A stretch of DNA of 20,769 bases from a virus, in IMG/VR virus record IMGVR_UViG_3300042868_004114, positions 1 to 20,769 of that record. One strand, 5' to 3'. Made by a program: the position numbers and the translations under genes. A model generated the notes under the pieces. The model made no database searches, had not been told where the DNA came from, and saw nothing but the letters and a program-made list of their open reading frames with translations. Positions within the stretch are counted from its first letter, which is position 1. The number at the start of each line of letters is the position of its first letter. This document shows, piece after piece, positions 5,416-14,782 of the stretch.

Positions 5416-8400
5416 ATGAGCCGTATTAAACGAGCAGTCAAGGGTTTTATCGATCCCATTACCACGAAGGTGGAAGACTGGAAGTGGCGGGCGCTTGCTG
5501 ACGTCGACAAGGAGCTCAAGCTCAAGGAAGTACCCGACTACATTCAAGGCGGCTACGGCGGCTTTATGGCCGACCAGCTCAAGCGCGCCGAGGCCGGCGA
5601 CCTTAACGCCCGCGACCTCATCAAGGCCTACACCATCACGCAATCATCGATCGGGCGCGGCGGCCTGTCGCACGCGACGGCGACTAAGCGCGGCTTGAAG
5701 CTGCCCGACACCGGGGGCGAAGTGCGCCCCGAGGGTGCCTTTGCCGAGTGGCTGGGCTCGCCCTTAGGGCAGCGCTACCTCGACATGGCCGAGCGCGGCG
5801 AGCTCGATTCCAAGGCGCTCAAAGAAATCCAAGCGGCGTTCGCGCCCTTTGGCAAGCAGAACGATCAGGTGGCCAAGATGGAGTGGGCGGCGCAGAACCT
5901 GCCCGGCATGGCCACCGACCTCAATACCCGCGTGACCGGTTCGCTCGGCGACTGGCGCAACTACACCGACGAATTGCGCGGCATCGCGGCCGCCAAGTCA
6001 GGCTTTGTTGGCTCGCTGCTCGGCCGGGGCGACGTGCCCACGCTGGACGCGCGTCAGCTCAACCTGCACGGCACCACGCCCCCAGTCGGGCTGGGCTCAA
6101 TCCAGAACCGCGGGGGCGGTGCAGGTGGGCGCGAGCTCGTCGATCGCCTGAGCGCACGCCAAGAGGCGCTTGGTCTTAAGCTTGACCCAAGCCTCAACCC
6201 CTTCTACCAGCACCTCGGCCACCACGCGGTCTGGGACAAGATTGGCAACACAGAGACTACACATGAGGACTTGGTGCGAGCGATGCGCGACTACAACAAA
6301 GGCGGTGCCGTGCACATGGCCGGCGGCGGTGGTGGTAAGAAGTTGGTCAAGGCCATCTTGCCTAAGCCTGCGCCGCTGAATGCGATCCAAGAGATGGTGG
6401 CCGCGGCCAACAACACAACCCGCACAGCGCCTGAGACTGAGGTGTCCGACCTTCTGGGGCGTGTCGCCGCTTCTGCGGGCATGAAGCCGCCCGTTACCGC
6501 GGCCAAGCCGCTGACAGACCTGCAGGACTTTCATACTTCGCTGGGCGATCGGATTAACGAGCGCGTGCGTGACAAGCAAAACTTGGCCGACTCGATGACG
6601 TTCAAGTATCAGCCCAAACAGTATGTGCACAGTCAGCACACGCTGGACAAGGAACAAGCGCCCCACGAGATACTGGCATCGATGCCGTTTCGACGGGCGG
6701 TCATGCGGGAAGACAAGCCTTACATGTTTCAAAAGGACGAGTTCGGCAAGACGGTCTACACGCCGTGGGAGCCCGGCTACCGGGTTCGCCACGTTGTTGG
6801 GCCTGACGAGTGGCATGAGTACCAGCTACCTGAGAGCGCCCTGATCAAGCCCGTCGATGACTACAACAAGGGCGGTGCCGTGCACATGGCCGGCGGCAGT
6901 CTAGTCAAGAAGGCTGCCAAGGCCGTCACCAGCCGCATTGACATGAACTACAAGGACGTGACTCAGCGCACGCCTGAGCTGCAAGATGCGGCCAACAAGC
7001 TCATCGGCGGCGAGCTCTCGGCATCCGAGTACGACGCGCTGGTCAACGAGTACAAGCCCGTCACGCCCTACGCCACAGTGCCTACACCCGCCACGCGCGA
7101 GGAGGCCACCGGCGCACTCACGGCCGATAAGCGCGAGCGCTACGGCCTGCCATCGCAGACGCTGGAGCAAGGCCACCCGGTCGGACTGCGCCTTGACATC
7201 CCGTCGTACAGCAACCACGGCGTCTGGGTGCCCACCGTGCACGAGCAGGAACCCGGCTTTGGGGCTGGCAAGAGCATCGGGCACGAGAGCGTGGCAAGCG
7301 TGCTTAACCCGCAGTTCGGCATGTCCGAGAAGGCCGCGCTGGCCATCGCGAGCGGTAAGCCCAAGGGCACGATCGCAACGATCAAGGGCGACTGGAACAA
7401 GATCAGCGAGCAGGAAGCCATCGAGCGTGCAAAGGAGTACCTGAAGAGCCCCGAGTGGCGTCAGGTGGGCATGGATCCCGAGCGGCACTCGTACTTCTAC
7501 GACCGCGCGACTATGCAGCCCGTCACGAGCGCCGACGAGGCGCTGCAGATCGGCCCGCTCGTGCTGGTGAAGAACCCCGTGTACGGCAAGAAGGAAGACT
7601 TCAAGTATGCCGACGGCGGGATGGTTGACTCAGTGGCCGAAGAGGCGATTAAGAACACGGTCACTGATCCACAGGCCGCGCGAATGCTTGACCTTGATCT
7701 TGCCAAGTATGCGCTGATGAGCCAGCCGCAGCGCATGGCCGGGGGCGGTATCGCTCGTATGGCTGGCGGTGGCGCGCGCAAAGTAGCCAAGAAGGTGGTG
7801 ACCGGGGCACCATCGCACGTACCTGATTTTAAAATCAAAGACCTAGGCGGCCTCGCACCCGTGCAGCCCGTCAGCCTTGAGACCAAGCTGGGCGCGATGC
7901 TCAACGTCAACCCGTGGGACGTGATGCACCGCAACCAGCAGATCATGGAGGTGTCGGGCTTGAAGGTGCCTGACGAAGTGATCAGCCACGGTGGTCAACC
8001 CTATGTGCGCGACTTGGAACACATGAAGCAACGGATTGGGGGCGCATCCAACGAAGGGATTGCTAAGCGCGTGCAGAATCGATTTGATATCGCGTCGCGT
8101 GAGGGCGCAGCCCGAGGCGGCACCGGTGAAGTGGTTGCCTCACCCTTCACGATGGGTGACACCTCGGTCAACTTTGCAATGCCGGTAACCGAGTTGTACC
8201 GTAGTTACTTCAACGCGAACGCAACGCCAAAAGACTTCCAAGACCTTTCCGACAGCCTGCGTAGCACGACGGTCAAGGGTAAGAAGCCGTTTGCCGACGC
8301 CCCCAACTTCGACGACCCCGCGGTCGACCAGTACATCAGAGAGAATCCAAATTTCCGCAAAGAATTTTTAGATAAGATGCAGACCGGCAAGCGGTGGCAG

Positions 8401-11400
8401 GAGCTGACAGGCATTAACCCGCTGGACGCACTGGCCGCATTTCGCGATCCAAATCTGCTAGGCGTGGCACCTTACTATGCAGGGCACACTCTGATTGACG
8501 TGCAACCCGGCGCGGGGTTGCGGCTTTCCAATAACAGAACGTACTCGCACGAATGGGACGGACTTTACGGGGGCTCAATCCCCAACACGCCGGTACCCAT
8601 CCTGCTAAACGAGGCATTCACTCCGATTGCACAACAGATGCGAGCTAGATCGCTGGCACCAACTTGGAAGAACGGGCCGCAGACAAATGAGCAGATTGCA
8701 GCGTTAGCAAACGAGGCGTTGGGCAAACGCAACGAGAATATCTCGGAGCTTGTCACCGACGAGATGATTCGTCGCGTTGAGGACTACCACAAGGGCTTGA
8801 AAACTGGGGCTTTCCCGGCCGACGACTTGACCTCGGCGATGGAGCACCTGAAGTTGCCCAAGTTTAAGGACGGCGGCAAGGCCGATGACGACATCATGAG
8901 CCTCAAGCCCCAGCCTAAGCCGGCCATCCCGACGGTGCGCGAGCTCGTTGCTGAGATCGGCAAGAACCCTGCGCGCTACGAAGCACCATACCCACCCAAG
9001 GATGCGACGCCGCTGAGCTTGCAGGCATATCACCTGATGCAGGCCGCCAAGAAGACGCCCGACGCTAATCGCTACCTCGAGTCGTTGAACCCGTACTTTG
9101 ATTCGCAACTTCGCTTTGACATCGGAGCGGGCAGCGACGCAGGCTACGTGAAGTTCAAGGAGCCGAACATCGCGGTGATGCAGAAACTCGAGGACGTGAA
9201 GAACACGATCCCGCATGAGCTCACGCACACGCTGCAGCTCGGCAAGGGCGCGAACGTTAACCTTGAGCGCGACCGCCAAGTCATGCAGCGTGCGCAAGGG
9301 TTGCCCGCTGCAACGCAACAAAGCGTGCTGCCATCTGATAATCGTTATGAGAACATGAAGGAAGTCTGGGCGAACATCAACGCTCGGGCGCATGAGGTTA
9401 ACGCAGCGGGCGGTGACTTCATCAACACACCCGAGGGCAGGGCGCTCTTCCCCACACCTGAGGCGCAGCGCGAGTACTACACGAAGTCGATGCCGGGCGT
9501 GAACAGCATGACGCCAAGCACCGGCACGTTTGTGCCGAACCGCAGGTACGCAGACGGCGGTGGTGTATTTAACCCACAGGGGTCTGACTACGACTACCAG
9601 ACGGCTCGCGCTTACGGCATGGGACAAGGGGACAACGGTCATTGGGGCTCGGTTGCGCCGACGTCAGAAAGCGAGCGTAAGCTGCACGGCTTGCCCGAGG
9701 ACAGCTACGTCATGCTCAAGGGTGCAGAACACCCAACTTGGAGTAAGGCTGTTGAGGCAGAAGAGTCTCGCGGCTCAAAGATCGTCAAGTACGGCGATCG
9801 CTACTACTCTGTGCCCGGTAAAGCAGAGGGCGGCGAAGTCAGCCAGTCAGAGCTTGATCGTATGCGCTTTGAGATTGCACAACAACAGAACCCCAGCAGC
9901 CCCGTCATGCAGGCGACACCGCGCAGTGCGATACAAGACTTTATCGGCACGGCAGGCGGCTACATGGACAGGGCCGGCAAGTTCGTGAGCGAGGCGATTG
10001 CGCCGACTGCAGAGAAGCACCCGGTCAAGCACTTCCTCGCGGATCTGATTCTGGCTGAGTCGCTCAAGAGCGCCGGCACCGCGTTGCAGGACTACACGGG
10101 CACCGCACGCGAAGCAGACGAGGACAACCCTGTGCGTAGTAGCGTCATCAGCAAAAACTTTCGCAACCTGACCAATAGCACCGAGCCGCTGCTCGACCCG
10201 CGCGCGCTTGACGTCGCGGGCTTTGCAACACCCATCGTCAGGGGTGCTACTAAGCTTGTTGGTGCTGGTGCCAAGGCAATTGCGCCGTTCGCAACAAGGG
10301 TTGACGACATGGTGCGCGAACTCAGCGCGTCAGGCGCGATGCCGCAGCCGGGTCTATCTATCAAGGATGTCACCCCCAAGGTGCTCGCCCCCGCCAACGC
10401 GCAGGGGTTCTACTCGCCGACCGAGGCGGCGGCATTGAACCTGCAGCGCCAGTCTGGCAGCGGGCAGGCGTTGCTAAATGACATATTAAAGGGCGAGAAC
10501 GTGCGCGCGGAGGAGGTCAGCGGGATGGGGCTCGATACGTTCTTGAAGGACAAGCCCAACGCTACGGCCGCCGAGGTGCAGGACTACATCGCCAAGAATA
10601 AACTACAACTGGGCGACAGGACCTACAAAAAAGAAAACGTGACGTGGGGCAAGAATGAAAACGGCGAGATAGTCACTGAGAACTTGCCGAACCCGTACAC
10701 GATTTCAAGCGAGTACGGTAAGACGTACATCACCAATTCCAAAAACAATACGTTAGGCATAACGTTTAAAAACGAGGCAGAAGCTAAGAAGTACATCGAG
10801 GACTTGGTCGTCGATGACGCCCTGCTGCCCAACGACCTGAAGTGGGCGCAGTGGTCACTACCCGGTGGCGAGAACCACCGCGAAGTCACCCTGAACCTGC
10901 CAAGCGGCAAGCGCGAGGACATGGTCTACAAGGAGCAGAGCCTTGAAGCGCTCAAAAGAGGGGCGCTAGATTACGCGGCAATGGGCGATCTCAGCAGCGC
11001 TAAGCAGCTTTCAACAAGGGCCGAGAAACTCGAGCGCGAGATTGAGCAGCTAAAGCGTCAGCCACAGAACCGCACGCCCGAGTTTCCCAAGCAAGCTGAG
11101 ATTGATGACTTAGACGCGCGCATGGCGCAGCTAAAGGCCGAGGGTAATCGTGAAGAATTTGGCAAGCTACAGAGTGAAAGAACCGAGCTGCGTGCTGAGC
11201 GCAGTGCGTACTTAGCGCGCGAAGAAGCGCGGCTTCAAAAGGAAGCATACGCAAATCAATTCCGCGAATCGCACTGGGAGGACCCCAACGTGCTTGCCCA
11301 CCTGCGCATGAGCGACCGCGTGACCGACGGCAAGAAGACGCTGCTGGTCGACGAGTTGCAGTCCGACTGGCATCAGAAGGGGCGTGAGCGCGGCTACAGG

Positions 11401-12213
11401 GGCGATGAGATTGACACCAAGGGCTGGACGGTCGAGAGCCTCTACGTCACCAAGCCGGAGGAGGTCGCCGTATATGACGCCCGGGGTAAGGAAATCTGGG
11501 CGGGTAAGTCAAAAGGTGACGAGGCACAGACCATAGCAAAGGTCGTGGAGGAGTTAAAGAAGAAGCAGGTGCCACAGGCACCCTACAAGGACGACTACTA
11601 CCAGCTCGCGTTACGCCGTGCTATTAAAGACGCGATTGACGGCGGCTACGACCGCGTGGCGCTGCCCACGGGTTCGCGTGTGGCCGAGCGGTTTGGCACG
11701 GGTAGTCGCATCGATCGTCTTGACTACAACAAAAACTCCGACGGCACCTACGGCATGTCGGCCATCAAAAACGGCCGCGAAGTCGCCGCAAGGGAGTACC
11801 TTAGCGAGGACGAGTTCTTCGGTCTTATTGGCAAAGATATTGCAAAAAAAGTTGTTGACGAGGAGGGTGGTGTATCTAAAGAGGTTAAGGGTCGTTGGGG
11901 ACCTGATGACGACTACTTTGAAAATTTCAAATCGCTTACAGGCCTTGACCATGTTATTGGCGGCAAGGGCATGAAGAAGTACTACGACGAGATTTACCCC
12001 GGCTACCTCAAGAAGTTTGGCAAGAAGTACGGCGCAAATGTTGGCAACACAACCGTTGACGCTGACGGCGTGGCCGAGCCTTTGTTCTACATGGACATCA
12101 CTCCTGCGATGCGCAAGGAGTTCAGCACTGGCATTCACATGAAGCGTGGCGGCAAGGTGTCGTTCGCCTCAAATGTTGACGCGATGCGTTACGAATTAAA
12201 TAAAAGGCAATAA
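5416..12213 (+). CDS. giant multidomain polyvalent-type phage protein with HELTH metallopeptidase segment
   Basis: A 2265-aa protein of about 245 kDa built from segments that resemble domains of the phage and conjugative-element 'polyvalent proteins', often injected with DNA. Segments seen: 1-230 helical N-terminal domain (EGAFAEWLGSPLGQRYLD); 305-480; about 555-725 with HSYFYDR (691-697) and SADEALQIGPLVLVKNP; 790-1148; 1157-1377 with HELTH (1267-1271) and a possible third zinc ligand E1316 in KEVWAN; 1385-1468 (SDYDYQTA, HPTW, YYSVP); 1476-1660 helical; 1664-1733 (GFYSPTEAA, GLDTFL); a coiled coil at about 1840-1940; 1952-2240 (SHWEDPNVLAHLRMSDR, DELQSDWHQ). GG-motif joints lie at 292, 482, 731, 773, 1149, 1378, 1469 and 2243. 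The ribosome site is weak (AGG), so it is perhaps coupled to terL. No polymerase or helicase motif is seen. Virion location and substrate are inference. Confidence 0.85.
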   Translation: MSRIKRAVKGFIDPITTKVEDWKWRALADVDKELKLKEVPDYIQGGYGGFMADQLKRAEAGDLNARDLIKAYTITQSSIGRGGLSHATATKRGLKLPDTGGEVRPEGAFAEWLGSPLGQRYLDMAERGELDSKALKEIQAAFAPFGKQNDQVAKMEWAAQNLPGMATDLNTRVTGSLGDWRNYTDELRGIAAAKSGFVGSLLGRGDVPTLDARQLNLHGTTPPVGLGSIQNRGGGAGGRELVDRLSARQEALGLKLDPSLNPFYQHLGHHAVWDKIGNTETTHEDLVRAMRDYNKGGAVHMAGGGGGKKLVKAILPKPAPLNAIQEMVAAANNTTRTAPETEVSDLLGRVAASAGMKPPVTAAKPLTDLQDFHTSLGDRINERVRDKQNLADSMTFKYQPKQYVHSQHTLDKEQAPHEILASMPFRRAVMREDKPYMFQKDEFGKTVYTPWEPGYRVRHVVGPDEWHEYQLPESALIKPVDDYNKGGAVHMAGGSLVKKAAKAVTSRIDMNYKDVTQRTPELQDAANKLIGGELSASEYDALVNEYKPVTPYATVPTPATREEATGALTADKRERYGLPSQTLEQGHPVGLRLDIPSYSNHGVWVPTVHEQEPGFGAGKSIGHESVASVLNPQFGMSEKAALAIASGKPKGTIATIKGDWNKISEQEAIERAKEYLKSPEWRQVGMDPERHSYFYDRATMQPVTSADEALQIGPLVLVKNPVYGKKEDFKYADGGMVDSVAEEAIKNTVTDPQAARMLDLDLAKYALMSQPQRMAGGGIARMAGGGARKVAKKVVTGAPSHVPDFKIKDLGGLAPVQPVSLETKLGAMLNVNPWDVMHRNQQIMEVSGLKVPDEVISHGGQPYVRDLEHMKQRIGGASNEGIAKRVQNRFDIASREGAARGGTGEVVASPFTMGDTSVNFAMPVTELYRSYFNANATPKDFQDLSDSLRSTTVKGKKPFADAPNFDDPAVDQYIRENPNFRKEFLDKMQTGKRWQELTGINPLDALAAFRDPNLLGVAPYYAGHTLIDVQPGAGLRLSNNRTYSHEWDGLYGGSIPNTPVPILLNEAFTPIAQQMRARSLAPTWKNGPQTNEQIAALANEALGKRNENISELVTDEMIRRVEDYHKGLKTGAFPADDLTSAMEHLKLPKFKDGGKADDDIMSLKPQPKPAIPTVRELVAEIGKNPARYEAPYPPKDATPLSLQAYHLMQAAKKTPDANRYLESLNPYFDSQLRFDIGAGSDAGYVKFKEPNIAVMQKLEDVKNTIPHELTHTLQLGKGANVNLERDRQVMQRAQGLPAATQQSVLPSDNRYENMKEVWANINARAHEVNAAGGDFINTPEGRALFPTPEAQREYYTKSMPGVNSMTPSTGTFVPNRRYADGGGVFNPQGSDYDYQTARAYGMGQGDNGHWGSVAPTSESERKLHGLPEDSYVMLKGAEHPTWSKAVEAEESRGSKIVKYGDRYYSVPGKAEGGEVSQSELDRMRFEIAQQQNPSSPVMQATPRSAIQDFIGTAGGYMDRAGKFVSEAIAPTAEKHPVKHFLADLILAESLKSAGTALQDYTGTAREADEDNPVRSSVISKNFRNLTNSTEPLLDPRALDVAGFATPIVRGATKLVGAGAKAIAPFATRVDDMVRELSASGAMPQPGLSIKDVTPKVLAPANAQGFYSPTEAAALNLQRQSGSGQALLNDILKGENVRAEEVSGMGLDTFLKDKPNATAAEVQDYIAKNKLQLGDRTYKKENVTWGKNENGEIVTENLPNPYTISSEYGKTYITNSKNNTLGITFKNEAEAKKYIEDLVVDDALLPNDLKWAQWSLPGGENHREVTLNLPSGKREDMVYKEQSLEALKRGALDYAAMGDLSSAKQLSTRAEKLEREIEQLKRQPQNRTPEFPKQAEIDDLDARMAQLKAEGNREEFGKLQSERTELRAERSAYLAREEARLQKEAYANQFRESHWEDPNVLAHLRMSDRVTDGKKTLLVDELQSDWHQKGRERGYRGDEIDTKGWTVESLYVTKPEEVAVYDARGKEIWAGKSKGDEAQTIAKVVEELKKKQVPQAPYKDDYYQLALRRAIKDAIDGGYDRVALPTGSRVAERFGTGSRIDRLDYNKNSDGTYGMSAIKNGREVAAREYLSEDEFFGLIGKDIAKKVVDEEGGVSKEVKGRWGPDDDYFENFKSLTGLDHVIGGKGMKKYYDEIYPGYLKKFGKKYGANVGNTTVDADGVAEPLFYMDITPAMRKEFSTGIHMKRGGKVSFASNVDAMRYELNKRQ
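6289..6327 (+). repeat. 39-bp direct repeat, copy 1
   Basis: Encodes DYNKGGAVHMAGG (residues 292-304 of the giant protein). It matches 6859-6897 at 38 of 39 bases, the one change being a silent aaa/aag. Both copies end one module and are followed by a lysine-rich start of the next. Confidence 0.95.
6859..6897 (+). repeat. 39-bp direct repeat, copy 2
   Basis: Encodes DYNKGGAVHMAGG (residues 482-494), in the same frame as copy 1 and 570 bp (190 codons) downstream. Recombination between the copies would delete exactly one in-frame module. Confidence 0.95.
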
Positions 12214-12215
12214 CT

Positions 12216-14780
12216 ATGGCTACTGAAATGCCAATCCCGCAGGACTATGGTCGCTTCATCGCCCCCGCGGCGCAGGGTGACAACGAGTTCACAGACAGCG
12301 AGTTCGGCGACGTTGCCGAGGTCGACCTGTTCAAGCAGCCTGAGGTTGAGGAGCAGGACGACGGCTCAGCGATTGTGCGTCTAGATGATGACACGCTGGG
12401 GCCAGAAGACTCACCGGACTTCTACGAGAACTTAGCCGAAAGCATCCGTGCGTATGACTTATCGGGCATTGCGTCTAAGTACATCGAGCTCGTTGAGAAG
12501 GACAAGGACGCCCGCGAGGGACGTGATAAACAGTACGAAGAGGGCCTGCGTCGCACGGGACTTGGGCAAGACGCCCCCGGTGGCGCATCTTTTATGGGTG
12601 CCAGTAAGGTCGTGCACCCCATCATGGCCGAGGGCTGCGTGGACTTCGCAGCGCGAGCGATCAAAGAGCTCTTCCCGCCAGACGGTCCGGTGCGCTCAAA
12701 GATACTCGGTGAGGTGACTGAGCAGAAGACGATGATCGCCGAGCGCAAGCGCGATTACATGAACTACCAGTTGACCGAGAAGATCGAGGAGTACCGTGAC
12801 GAGGAGGAACAACTCCTCACCCAACTTCCACTTGGTGGCTCGCAGTACATGAAGATCTGGTACGACGAGAGCAAGCGCCGTCCGTGCGCCGAGTTCCTGC
12901 CGATCGATAACGTGTACTTGCCCTTTGCCGCGGCGAACTTTTACACCGCGAGCCGTGTGACCGAGGTCAACGACATCACGCAAGACGACTTTGAGGCTCG
13001 CGTCTCATCAGGTCTGTACATCGATCTTGACATCTACCGTGCGAGCCAAGAGCCTGAGGAGAGTAAGCCTGAGAAGGCGAACAACAAGATTGAGGGTCGC
13101 AAGTCAGAGTCTGACAACATTGATGGCGTGCGCCGTGTGTTTCACATCTACACTTGGATGGAGCTCGAGGACGATCAGAAGTCCAAGGGCGAGCGTGCCC
13201 CCTACATCCTGATGATCGATGACCTGTCGTCCGAGGTCGTGGGTTTGTACCGTAACTGGGAAGACGGCGACGAGTTGATGTCAAAGCTCGACTGGATTGT
13301 TGAATTCAAATTCATTCCTTGGCGAGGTGCGTATGCCGTTGGTTTGCCCCATCTTATTGGCGGTCTGTCTGCTGCTCTTACTGGCGCTCTGCGGGCTCTG
13401 CTTGATTCTGCTCATATAAACAACGCCCCCACGATGCTTAAGCTCAAGGGCGGCAAGGTCTCAGGGCAGAGCATTGTTGTCGAGCCCACGCAGGTCACGG
13501 AGATTGAGGGTGCACCGGGCGTAGACGACGTGAGAAAGATCGCGATGCCGATGCCGTTTAACCAACCCTCCGCGGTGTTGTTTCAGCTTTTAGGCTGGCT
13601 TACATCGGCGGCTAAGGGTGTAGTGACTACCGCCGAAGAGAAGATCGCTAACGTCACCTCTAACGCCCCCGTAGGCACCACGCAGGCGCTGATCGAGCAG
13701 GGTGCTGCGGTGTTCTCATCCATCCACGCGCGGCTGCACACAAGCCAAGCACGGGTGCTCAAGATCATCGGGCGCTTGAACCGCTGGTACTTGGATGACA
13801 ACCCTGACGAGATGAGCCAAGAGTTAGGCGTCACCTCAAAGGACTTTGAGAAGAACTCTGACGTTGTACCAGTGTCTGATCCCCACATCTTTGCGGAGTC
13901 ACAACGCTATGCACAAGTACAGGCTCTCGCCGCACGCGCGCAGGCGAATCCAGACTTATACAATCGACTGGCTGTTGAAAAGCGAATTCTTAAGCAGATC
14001 AAGCTTCCTGATATCAATGAAGTGCTACCTGATCCGCAAGACGTTAAGGAAATGAACCCCGCGCTTGAGAACGTCGCCATGACGCTTGGTAAGCCCGTGG
14101 GCGCGTTTCCCAACCAAGAGCACTTAGCGCACATGCAAGTTCACTTGGACTACGCCAAGGACCCTATGTACGGCGCAAGTCCTATCATGGCCCCGGTGTT
14201 TATCCCCGCGATGCTTGAGCACTTAAAGCAGCACTTAACGCTCTGGTACCTGAACTCGATGGACCGGTACGCATCCAATGCGCTAGGCGAGCAGTTTGAT
14301 ATCTTGAAGGTGCAACCCATCATTCAGGAGGCGCAGAAATTGCTTGCAGCGAGCTCGCAGCACGTGCACCAAGACACGCAGCAGCAGTTTGCGGGTGTGG
14401 TGCCGATCATGCAGCAGATGATCCAGACCATCCAGCAACTCAAAGCGCAGCAACAGCCTACTGATCCGTCAGTGCAGGCGCTTGTTCAGACCCAGATGGC
14501 CGAGACTAACCGTAAGGCGGCAGAGGATCAGGCTCGTTTACAGCTTGATGGCGCAAAGCTCGCGGCAGATACGAAGGCCAAGCAGGAGAAGAACGTTGCC
14601 GACCAGCAGATTAAGGCGGCAGAGCTCACGCACGACATCAACTTACTCACGCTTGAGCAGCAGCACGAAGCACAGCGTCAACAACTCGCAGCACAACAGC
14701 AACAACAATTAGCAGCACAGCAGCAACAGGCGCAAATGGCGCAACAATCCCAACCTGAAGCACCACCTCAAGGAGTTTAA
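12216..14780 (+). CDS. portal protein (head-tail connector)
   Basis: An 854-aa protein expected to form the dodecameric ring at the capsid vertex through which terminase drives DNA. Portal-like features are an early HPIMAEGCVDFAARAIKELFP region (residues about 130-150), a long central alpha/beta body with GGSQYMKIWYDES (about 208-220), and APGVDDV followed by MPFNQPSAVLFQLL. The helical region STSAAK...EKIANVTSNAPVGTTQAL-type (about 465-500) matches portals of podovirus-like phages. The C-terminus (from about 719) is a Gln-rich coiled coil ending in near-pure Gln/Ala. Residues 45-56 (EEQDDGSAIVRL) closely match the scaffold N-terminus. The start at 12216 follows the giant gene after 2 nt, with only a weak AAGG ribosome site. 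Position before scaffold and capsid genes fits. The family subtype is uncertain. Confidence 0.85.
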   Translation: MATEMPIPQDYGRFIAPAAQGDNEFTDSEFGDVAEVDLFKQPEVEEQDDGSAIVRLDDDTLGPEDSPDFYENLAESIRAYDLSGIASKYIELVEKDKDAREGRDKQYEEGLRRTGLGQDAPGGASFMGASKVVHPIMAEGCVDFAARAIKELFPPDGPVRSKILGEVTEQKTMIAERKRDYMNYQLTEKIEEYRDEEEQLLTQLPLGGSQYMKIWYDESKRRPCAEFLPIDNVYLPFAAANFYTASRVTEVNDITQDDFEARVSSGLYIDLDIYRASQEPEESKPEKANNKIEGRKSESDNIDGVRRVFHIYTWMELEDDQKSKGERAPYILMIDDLSSEVVGLYRNWEDGDELMSKLDWIVEFKFIPWRGAYAVGLPHLIGGLSAALTGALRALLDSAHINNAPTMLKLKGGKVSGQSIVVEPTQVTEIEGAPGVDDVRKIAMPMPFNQPSAVLFQLLGWLTSAAKGVVTTAEEKIANVTSNAPVGTTQALIEQGAAVFSSIHARLHTSQARVLKIIGRLNRWYLDDNPDEMSQELGVTSKDFEKNSDVVPVSDPHIFAESQRYAQVQALAARAQANPDLYNRLAVEKRILKQIKLPDINEVLPDPQDVKEMNPALENVAMTLGKPVGAFPNQEHLAHMQVHLDYAKDPMYGASPIMAPVFIPAMLEHLKQHLTLWYLNSMDRYASNALGEQFDILKVQPIIQEAQKLLAASSQHVHQDTQQQFAGVVPIMQQMIQTIQQLKAQQQPTDPSVQALVQTQMAETNRKAAEDQARLQLDGAKLAADTKAKQEKNVADQQIKAAELTHDINLLTLEQQHEAQRQQLAAQQQQQLAAQQQQAQMAQQSQPEAPPQGV
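14671..14755 (+). repeat. glutamine-coding low-complexity tract at the portal C-terminus
   Basis: Reiterated CAA/CAG and GCA codons encode two units of QQLAAQQQ followed by AQMAQQSQ. Such tracts form flexible or coiled-coil tails and change length easily by slippage. Confidence 0.8.
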
Positions 14781-14782
14781 TC

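Noticed and set aside
8704-9642. Minus-strand open frame of 312 codons inside the giant gene
   Set aside because: Antisense to recognisable domains including HELTH; Val/Leu/Arg/His-rich composition typical of a high-G+C shadow frame.
11844-11850. A AAA AAA slippery heptamer in the giant gene
   Set aside because: A -1 shift would reach a TGA within three codons and no clear downstream structure was seen, so it is probably chance in an A+T-rich patch.
14671-14755. CRISPR-like or microsatellite locus at the reiterated CAA/CAG bases
   Set aside because: It is the in-frame Gln/Ala tail of the portal protein; there are no regular spacers.
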